Shown here piece after piece: positions 22,610 to 64,000 of a stretch of DNA of 64,000 bases (the first letter of the stretch is position 1; each line of letters begins with the position of its first letter). The notes under the pieces were generated by a model. It saw only the letters and a list, made by a program, of their open reading frames with translations, did no database searches and was not told the DNA's origin. Position numbers and translations under genes: made by a program. The stretch is from Bettongia penicillata ogilbyi. Lineage: Eukaryota; Chordata; Mammalia; Diprotodontia; Potoroidae. The stretch covers positions 310,001 through 374,000 of the forward strand of contig JAJHZJ010000532.1 in the NCBI GenBank assembly GCA_023548195.1, given 5' to 3'.

Positions 22610-24020
22610 CTATTAAGTTGATCTACTTAGTAGTTGGGTGGATTATACATCCTGCCTTTCTGTCCTGGTCCATTTGTCTTTTAGCTTTTTTCCTCTCTCC
22701 TCAGTGAGTACACTTTCCTCCCACTATTTGACTCCTCCTTTTTCCACTGCATATATGCTGCATATACGTCTCCTGCCCAGACCCCTAAGACTAAGTGGAA
22801 TCAGCTATTTCCATTTAGGGGCCATGGAGGCACCATTGGGTCCATGTGCAAATTTTGATGGGAGAGAGCTAGATTTTTAGTTATACCCCAACTCTCATCT
22901 TCCACAATTGTGCCCTCTTTCTATTTTGTGACTTTTCGTGTTTTCTGCCTCTTATAAAGAAGGTCATTGGGAGACAGGGTGGGGGCCACCAGTGCTGGAA
23001 GTTAGGTTGTTTGTGTCTCTATCACGCAGCACCCAGGCATGATGGGAGTGCTGTGAGTGAGTGGGAACTTCAGGCAAATTGATTCTCCACAGTTACTTCA
23101 GAATATGAAGGTGTTATCTCGAATGGAGATGTATATATCTTTTTCCTTCTGCTCTAATTAATATGAATTAAGTGCATTTCTTGTAGTTTTGAGGTTGGTA
23201 GGGTACAGAAGTTATGCTTAAAACAGCTTAACTCACCATCTTGTTAGTCAGGTGATCCACTAGCTCTCATTCTTTAAAGAAAAAAGTTCACCAGCTGACT
23301 CCAAATACTTTTAAAAATGTTTTATTGATTTTTAAAAAAAAAAAAGATAGCACAATCACTTCCTAATAACCAGCTCCTACCACAATAGACCCACACAGAG
23401 GACCCGTTCTTGTATCAAAGATAATCAGTTATGTAACACCACAAATGTCAAATGACTGCATCGGCAACATAGGAAACATTGTGTGGCAATAATCTCCCTC
23501 CTCTATTGAAGAGAAAAGTGTATTTTATCAGGGGTTTTCTGACTGTTCATATCATTGAAACTAATAAACTTTAGGAAATTTGTTTTTTAATACTCTACGG
23601 TTGTACTCATATCAATACTTGATTCATTAGGAGCCAAAGGAATACAATAAGATATCACCCTCTTAAAACATTTCAGTTTATTTACAGCAACAAAATCCGA
23701 ATCACTTTTTACCAAGAGATTTAAAAAAAGACTATGCTTGATTTCCCATGACTGAGATGTTCTCTCAGAGGCAGTGGGACCTTGATTAAGTGACCCTTGG
23801 GATACTTCCTTTGCTGTGGTTCTGGGATTCTATGTGTATCTAAAGGTACCATCGAATTTGTGATACTATACATCGTCTGTTGCCTCTTTTCATGTCTAAG
23901 TCAATGTACATTTGCAGAAAGCTTTCTGTGGAAGGTTTTGGAAATAAGGGAATTTTAAAAAAAGAACAAAGTTAAAGCAGTGGTCTCTTTTCATTTGAAT
24001 AAACTGTTTTATTTTAAACA
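22610..24020. other. Unassigned intronic sequence before exon 24028
   Basis: No clear repeat; a 12-A run ends at about 23345. A text caccatcttgttagtca near 23237 faintly resembles an antisense L1 5' end, so an old LINE may underlie part of it. Confidence 0.4.
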
Positions 24021-24027
24021 CATTTAG

Positions 24028-59834
<35,807 letters not shown>

Positions 59835-60040
59835 AAAGGAAAGGCCACAAAATGAGACCTCTTAATCTACAAGCTACACTGTGAACCATTTAGTCATGGA
59901 GAAGAGAGGGACGTATGTATTTCCCTTTAAAGTGAGGCTAACAGCTGTAGATTAAGGAGCTAATAAGTTAATACTCCCTCTTAAATTGCCCGAATTTCCC
60001 AGTATTTCATTCTTGGAAAGTTACGTATTTAACACAGATG

Positions 60041-60046
60041 AATAAA
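60041..60046 (+). promoter_or_regulatory. Candidate poly(A) signal AATAAA
   Basis: AATAAA about 207 nt after the stop; the first possible cleavage signal for PDE8B. Confidence 0.35.
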
Positions 60047-60270
60047 TGTTCTATTGAACATTTGAGGGAGGGCAGATACTTTGCAAGGTCATTTCCACTG
60101 TTGTCACTTGCCCTTCTCTGACCTTGTAACAAGGAAATCAATGGCTATTTTATGTATTCTGTTCACTTGGATGATGAGCATATATATGGGTTAGTGAATC
60201 GTCCCATTCTTGTCCTTGAGAAAAGAGCAAATACCACCATATACTTGATTATTCTTTGAGTGTTAATGTC

Positions 60271-60276
60271 AATAAA
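60271..60276 (+). promoter_or_regulatory. Candidate poly(A) signal AATAAA
   Basis: AATAAA in tgtcaataaagattcc, about 437 nt after the stop. A proximal site here would give a short 3' UTR. Confidence 0.4.
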
Positions 60277-60514
60277 GATTCCTCATGAAAGCTTCCCTAA
60301 AGGATGGCCACTTCTAAGAAGACCCAGCATGAAATGAACCAAACAGCTGGGTCTGATTACCTAGGGAGAACCCTGTTGGTTTGAGAGTCTACCTGTCAAA
60401 CTGTGATTCCCCTGGCCAGAATAGAGGCTAACCCAAAAAAGTACTGGCCAAATGATAGCTCCATCCAATGATACCAGAAACTCACATGGTTCTCTTTCCT
60501 ATAAAAGGGATTCT

Positions 60515-60520
60515 AATAAA
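60515..60520 (+). promoter_or_regulatory. Candidate poly(A) signal AATAAA
   Basis: AATAAA in ttctaataaaagcc, followed within 30 nt by a G-rich tract (cgggggg), which resembles a downstream element. Confidence 0.4.
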
Positions 60521-61921
60521 AGCCATCCATAATCGGGGGGAGGGAGAGGATGTCTTGCTTTTGGGGACTTAGGAACTTCATATATTTCCACCTTATGGAA
60601 GCGGCAAACACAACACTGCACGTATTATACACAAGCCATTCAATCTAAATATCTGTTCAAGAACTTCTTTTTAAAAAAAAAAACAACAAAGTTTGTATAC
60701 AGTTGCTGTTTGAAGATTTTATTAAATTGATCTACATTTTCTGGGTCCAAATCCGTGCAGTGTGCTATGCCGTATGCTATATGTAACTCTTCTTTTTGCC
60801 CACCTACTTGCCTATTGGACAGCGCTCTTTTGCTTTTCTGATGTAAAAAAAAAAATGTTACAAGATATGTAAATACGTTAGAAACCAAGCATATTGCAGG
60901 GTGTCATTACACTTTTAAAATATGAATTGTATGCTAAGAAGCTTCTAAAGCACAAATGCATATTTTTATACATTTCGTTTCTCACAACTTTCTGTGCTTA
61001 ACATAAATTCAGATTTTGGACTCCTCTTCCCCTCTTCCCAATCAACTCCTGTATGTGTATATAAATACTAGCAACCCAGCAAATGGTGTATTTTGGTTTT
61101 TTTCTTTCAAAGGCTGCTCACTCCATGCTGCATTTTTGAGAGGTCTACACAGTAAGTGAATGTGACTGGTGAGGGAGCTGCTTTTTCAAACCATAAAATT
61201 TACAAATGCAAAATGGCCTGGGGCTGGTTCAGATTTTGTATGGCAAAGGGAAATATAGCAGTAGAAGAAAAAGTCCTTGTTTTGGTAGTCAAGGAAAAAC
61301 AAAAGACAATGACTGTCGTTTTGCTGAGAACTACATACTGTGCCAATGTTTTTCTATGTTTTGTACTAACAAATAGAAGCACTCATGAAATTTCCATGCA
61401 GAGAAATGCACCTAAGCTCTATTTTTGTTAAAATTGTAATAGCATCTTTGTGGAAGCAGCAGCTATCGCCTTCCACTCTGTATCATAAGGCTGCATTGTG
61501 TATATTTGATGAAGTTGTTTTTTGTGAAGTATTTGTAATGGCTTTTCCTACAGCTGAGCCCCATTTCCTTAGGGTTGTCTTAATTTGATCTGTTTGGCCT
61601 AAATTTTTCCTACTATCAAGAGTTTGGCTTTAGTGTGTTTTCTTTTATTTGACAGGAATGGCATTTTGAAGACCTGGTCCAAACTTGCTCCAAAGACAGA
61701 GTTCCATTTTCAGGAACTAGTTATGACAAGGTAGGATAGAATTCAGCAGCATACACAAAGCGAGAACAATCTTTTCTAACCATCTAACTCTCAGGATCAT
61801 TTATCAGGAGACTGACATTTTCTATATGAAACATTTCATTTAACTCAGTGTTATGTCAAATTGATTTCATATCAACTACAAAATTAATGTGAGAATGTTA
61901 AATGCTTTAAGACAGGCAGGT

Positions 61922-61927
61922 AATAAA
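61922..61927 (+). promoter_or_regulatory. Candidate distal poly(A) signal AATAAA
   Basis: AATAAA in ggtaataaagctcg about 2.1 kb after the stop, still inside the repeat-poor stretch. Confidence 0.35.
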
Positions 61928-61950
61928 GCTCGAACTTGGATTTGCTATTT

Positions 61951-63415
61951 ATCTACCAATATAATCTGCAGATTTCTGATGAATTGCTAAGCTGCGAGCT
62001 CAATGTTTCATGGAGCCAATTTAACCAAAGTATGGGATTCTGCACTATGTGTATGTCAAATAGGATTGTAAGATCTAGGCCCTTACAGTTTATTAAAAAA
62101 GAAAAGTGAATAAGTCACTGCCCTCTTCTATTCAATACCTTCCTAATATTACATGGGGCTTCAAGGTTCCAGAAGAAATTTTGGGATGTGAGGCTCTTTA
62201 CTTTTCTGAGCAAATGAGAAAAGGAGAGGTTGCTCTCAGAATGGTCTGTTTCCTTCCTATTCCTACCAGCCTGAACTACATAGCACATTCTTATGTTTTA
62301 TGAGAAGTCCTTGCTGTACCTTCATATCTAAGACTACAATTCACTTGTTTCAATGTGAATGACGGCAAGTTTGCCTTCCAGGCACAGAACAAGCCCTGTC
62401 TCTCCTTCCAATCAGACCTCAGCCTGCCAAAGGGAAATAAATGGAGGTGAAGAGTAGGTACCCCTGCATGTGAAGCCTTTAATTCTGTAACAGAGACTTT
62501 CTCAAAGGCTCCGTGTTTTATCAATGATCGATAAAATGTCACTGTGTCCTGGTTCCAGTGTTATGACAAATATCATATTGTTGATGTGACGTACACTAAG
62601 GTGACCACAGGAGAAAATATATATGGAATATCCACAAGTCTTGGCTATAATTTCCTAGTCATAGTCAGAAAGTTCAACTCTGAGCATAGGCAATTAGGTG
62701 GGCAGCCAGAGCCCCTGCCAGAATACAGAATTCATCCACTGGAAATTGTTCAGTTCCTATGACATTAGCGCTTCCCTCCCAACCTACTCAACTTAAAAAA
62801 AAAAAAAATTCCACCTCCTGGAAATTAATGCAGGACTAGCTCAATTAATGAACTGTGATCTGTTCATAAGCCAAGCTGCTATCAATCTGTCAGCTCTAAA
62901 AATCTGCTATTTTATTGAAAACTTAAAAGATAATGTACCAGAGGATAAGATTCATTGAAAAGGATAGACATATATAAATTTAGGGTACTAATGCTTCCCA
63001 AACTCAACACTTGGGCTCTATTATTTCACACTGGGTAATCTTCTATCACACATTCATGTTTTCCACCAGTAATTTAAATTGTTTGGCCCATAGTATCTTG
63101 CAAGTAGAAAGTTTATGTTTGACCAGTTTATAAGTATATCTACAGAGTATATATTCTGGAAATACAAAGTTAGCAAACCAGGGGCACTGATTAATCTCTT
63201 AATTCCTGTATAATTTACTGAGGATGCCTGACAGAACTGAAGAAACTTCCTTTCATTCATGGCCTAATTCAGAATTTATTAAGCAAAATCTGGTCAGTAA
63301 TGGGTGGATAATTTGTATTTAGAAAACCCAAAGATCGGAAAGGGCCCCTGAAAATTCATTTAGTGACTTCTGCTTTTAGCTAAGACCTTGCGAGAAAAGA
63401 GGCTCCTTCCCAGAC
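61951..63415. other. Repeat-poor sequence beyond the last strong poly(A) signal
   Basis: No interspersed repeat and no coding likeness. It could be more 3' UTR, intergenic sequence, or the 3' UTR of a convergent neighbour; in human, WDR41 lies downstream of PDE8B on the opposite strand. I found no WDR41 peptide. Confidence 0.4.
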
Positions 63416-63419
63416 AATC

Positions 63420-63530
63420 TGTTGTTTTTAAAGCATTTATTAAGCACCTAGCACTGGAGACAAAAAGATCAAAAACAAGTGGTCTCTGGTCTCAAAGAGC
63501 TTCGTTTCACACTGGCACCCAAAAAAAGGA
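63420..63530 (-). mobile_element. L2 LINE 3'-end fragment
   Basis: aaagcatttattaagcacct, gtctctggtctcaaagagct. Confidence 0.7.
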
Positions 63531-63534
63531 AAAC

Positions 63535-64000
63535 AAAGCAAAGCAGCTCTGAGACTGGCCAGCAATCCAAAGGAGACGGCTCACTGAAGCAAGCAGTGCT
63601 CGAATTTCCCCAAAGTGAACCATTTTCTCCTTAAAGATGATCCTTAAAGGATAATTCTCAACTCCAAAGGGGAACCCTGGCCCGTGAGCACGATGAGGGC
63701 ACTGGTTTCAGAAGGGTCTAGAGCAAGTCCAGGCAGAGCATCAGCAAGAAAGAAGTCCAGTCTGAAAGGAAGCACAAGCCTCGCTCGTTAGCACACACCC
63801 ACTCTAAGGCCCAAGTCCACCTTTACACTCCAAAAGTTTGCTAAAGGGTCTCAATTTATAAATAATCAGTTGCTCATGAATGCTCTAGGGAGCTAATCTT
63901 TGCCTATTTTAGGATTCTAAGTAAAACCAAAACTGGCTATGTTGCCTTTCAGGGCTCAGATATCTCATCTGGAGGTTGAAAGTGTTGGAGGGCCTTTAGG
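63535..64000. other. Unassigned sequence at the right edge
   Basis: No recognised feature. Confidence 0.5.

Larger units (their letters stand above)
1..24027 (+). other. PDE8B: Large PDE8B intron (left part of it outside the window)
   Basis: Inferred to be intronic because the first exon found, at 24028, lies downstream and joins a PAS-domain exon that I could not find here. I searched by eye for peptides of the PAS region (such as FVSLKKLCC) and saw none. The content is SINE, L2 and L1 debris plus unique sequence, itemised below. Confidence 0.75.
59835..61950 (+). other. PDE8B: PDE8B 3' UTR (3' end not fixed)
   Basis: Sequence after the stop is AT-rich, has no recognisable interspersed repeat and contains several candidate poly(A) signals, as expected of a long 3' UTR. 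It contains A-runs near 60671 and 60846 and many short open frames with no coding likeness. I set the end after the last strong AATAAA (61922) only as an outer guess; the real end could be near 60300 or beyond. Confidence 0.55.

Noticed and set aside
22213..22707. 164-codon open frame with a long Arg-Glu repeat
   Set aside because: It is translation of the (GA)n array and flanking T-rich repeat; other frames give the same pattern.
1..24027. Possible PDE8B PAS or REC exons
   Set aside because: I looked for the expected peptides with splice sites and found none; an exact tBLASTn would settle it.
61951..64000. Terminal exon of convergent WDR41
   Set aside because: Gene order in human suggests it, but no matching peptide or splice site is visible on the minus strand.

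Overview
The window is a vertebrate, almost certainly marsupial, genomic segment. The marsupial signature is the dense load of tRNA-headed SINEs of the WSINE1/MAR type, CORE-SINE/MIR (THER1-like) copies, L2 LINE fragments and a HAL1-type (ORF1-only, L1-derived) retrotransposon. There are no operons or prokaryotic features. I cannot tell which marsupial it is.

The only gene I can support is the 3' half of PDE8B, a high-affinity cAMP phosphodiesterase, on the + strand. Twelve coding exons run from 24028 to 59834. All have AG/GT borders and phases that join without a break: 1506 nt, 501 codons plus TAA. They encode the linker after the PAS domain and the complete catalytic domain. Metal ligands, general-acid His, invariant Gln and the PDE8-type Tyr are all intact. 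The REC and PAS exons are not seen and should lie upstream of base 1, so 1-24027 is read as one large intron. A 3' UTR of uncertain length follows the stop and lies in a repeat-poor stretch that continues to about 63.4 kb.

Layout: 1-24 kb, intron with an antisense L1-type 5' end at the left edge, many SINEs, a decayed antisense L1-like block (about 19.9-21.35 kb), a 7SL RNA retropseudogene (minus strand, 21.4-21.6 kb) and a long (GA)n array. 24-36 kb, seven exons, a long antisense L2 with a recognisable reverse-transcriptase remnant, a 56-bp perfect palindrome, and a (CT)n array that forms the polypyrimidine tract of one exon. 36-55 kb, widely spaced catalytic-domain exons with SINE/L2-rich introns and one repeat-poor block at 47.9-48.3 kb. 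55.9-58.7 kb, a complete HAL1-type element with a 15-bp target-site duplication. 59.7-64 kb, last exon, 3' UTR and downstream sequence.

I did not find an undescribed system. The observations most worth checking concern how repeats shape PDE8B splicing: complementary GA and CU arrays around three exons that together are in frame, an inverted repeat around a 43-nt exon, an acceptor made from a microsatellite, another abutting an L2 tail, and a possible five-codon exon extension.
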